The notes under the pieces: generated by a model
Database searches by the model: none
Told to the model about the DNA's origin: nothing
What the model saw: the letters and a program-made list of their open reading frames with translations, nothing else
Position numbers and translations under genes: made by a program
Origin: Armatimonadota bacterium
GTDB taxonomy: Bacteria > Armatimonadota > Zipacnadia > Zipacnadales > FEN-943
Reading direction: 5' to 3'
DNA length: 13,661 nucleotides
NCBI GenBank assembly: GCA_026419655.1
Contig: JANZZA010000721.1
Location: forward strand, 1 to 13,661
Shown here: positions 13,301 through 13,661 of the stretch, piece after piece
Numbering within the stretch: the first letter of the stretch is position 1
Layout: each line of letters begins with the position of its first letter

Positions 13301-13642
13301 GCGACTCGACGGCCCCTTTGACCGGCGCCTTGTGCACTGGGGCATCAGGCCAGCGCCCGGCCACGAGATAAGGTTCACCGGCTGGGTCAAGACAGACGAC
13401 CTGACCGACTGCCGCGCCACCCTCAACATCGCTTTCTTTGGCCCGGAGCGGTGGTTGACGACCTGGTGTCTCGCCACCAGCGGCCCAACGGGCGAAATCG
13501 AGGGCGGCTGGCGCACAGTGCCCGTTCCTGCCCGCATCCCCTTAGGCACGGCGGACTGGACGCTCCTTGAAGCCACGCTGCCGGCAGAGCTAGTTCCCGA
13601 CAACGTGACCAATGCGGCATTCTTCATAGATGTGACCGGAGG
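10320..13642 (+). CDS. Large secreted clan GH-A glycosidase (GH39-like) with accessory binding domains (3' end cut off)
   Basis: The frame stays open for 1107 codons from ATG 10320 to the adapter. Residues 1-22 are an export signal ending in AAA-QQ. About 25-155 and 170-300 are beta-rich domains; the first (HFETRIPAQATLTED ... GPHAVYVGPM) looks like a carbohydrate-binding jelly roll. A TIM barrel spans about 460-765: IGINLFQQQIWW, GVRWIRPWLAWENTW, HHYEVWNEPDL with acid/base candidate Glu577, DIVTIHVYAP, and PLWVNELGV with nucleophile candidate Glu676. The two Glu are 99 residues apart, as expected for clan A with retaining chemistry. Residues from about 957 (NLIRDGHFLAGNLDEW ...) resemble a CBM4/9-type sandwich. 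The closest family I can suggest is GH39 (xylosidase-type), consistent with the GH62 next door; other clan-A families are possible. The true C-terminus is lost. Confidence 0.82.
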
Positions 13643-13661
13643 CTGTCTCTTATACACATCT
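13643..13661. other. Nextera/Tn5 mosaic-end adapter sequence (library artefact)
   Basis: The last 19 bases, CTGTCTCTTATACACATCT, are exactly the reverse complement of the Tn5 mosaic end used in Nextera libraries. They are not genomic. Biological sequence ends at 13642, and any reading frame that includes these bases is false beyond that point. Confidence 0.97.

Noticed and set aside
13145..13657. Minus-strand frame beginning MYKRQ
   Set aside because: Its start codon lies in the sequencing adapter; MYKRQ is a known adapter-derived artefact, and the rest is antisense to the glycosidase.

Overview
The window is a 13.66 kb piece of GC-rich bacterial DNA. It ends in an exact 19-base Nextera (Tn5 mosaic-end) adapter, so it is most likely the edge of a shotgun or metagenomic contig. 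It is dominated by large secreted or lipid-anchored carbohydrate-active proteins: a GH62 arabinofuranosidase, a right-handed beta-helix protein fused to a CBM9-type domain, a TIM-barrel protein with a GHL10-like motif, a clan GH-A (GH39-like) glycosidase with accessory domains, and a CBM9/DOMON-like binding protein. GH62 and CBM9 point to arabinoxylan or other plant cell-wall polysaccharide. Such architectures are common in uncultured Planctomycetota, Armatimonadota, Lentisphaerota and similar lineages. No rRNA or housekeeping marker is present, so the phylum stays open.

Layout. 1-797 (-): CBM9-like secreted protein, running off the left edge. 798-1444: non-coding, holding copy A of a 204-bp conserved element, a 17-bp palindrome and four degenerate repeats with about 61-bp spacing that look like the remnant of a type I-E CRISPR array. 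1445-3673 (-): GHL10-like protein. 3810-4265 (-): zinc-ribbon/coiled-coil/membrane protein. 4397-7120 (-): beta-helix protein plus CBM9, with a GTG start. 7346-8236 (-): membrane protein with paired CxxC motifs. 8203-8400 (-): possible small ORF. 8457-8846 (-): 5'-truncated M24 peptidase remnant. 8863-9066: copy B of the 204-bp element, now on the + strand. 9134-10171 (+): GH62 lipoprotein. 10174-10299: degenerate 18-bp tandem repeat. 10320-13642 (+): clan-A glycosidase, cut off by the adapter.

How the parts fit. The GH62, the clan-A enzyme, the beta-helix protein and the CBM9 protein could together debranch, cleave and bind arabinoxylan outside the cell. The most notable structure is the 204-bp element. 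Two equal-length copies, about three-quarters identical and inverted relative to each other, sit directly upstream of two different secreted carbohydrate-active genes (CBM9 protein and GH62). They share a 19-nt perfectly conserved core and a 23-nt hairpin with at least one compensatory base-pair change. This suggests a shared regulatory leader or RNA, or a small dispersed element. Its outer edge in copy B coincides with the breakpoint of the truncated M24 gene.
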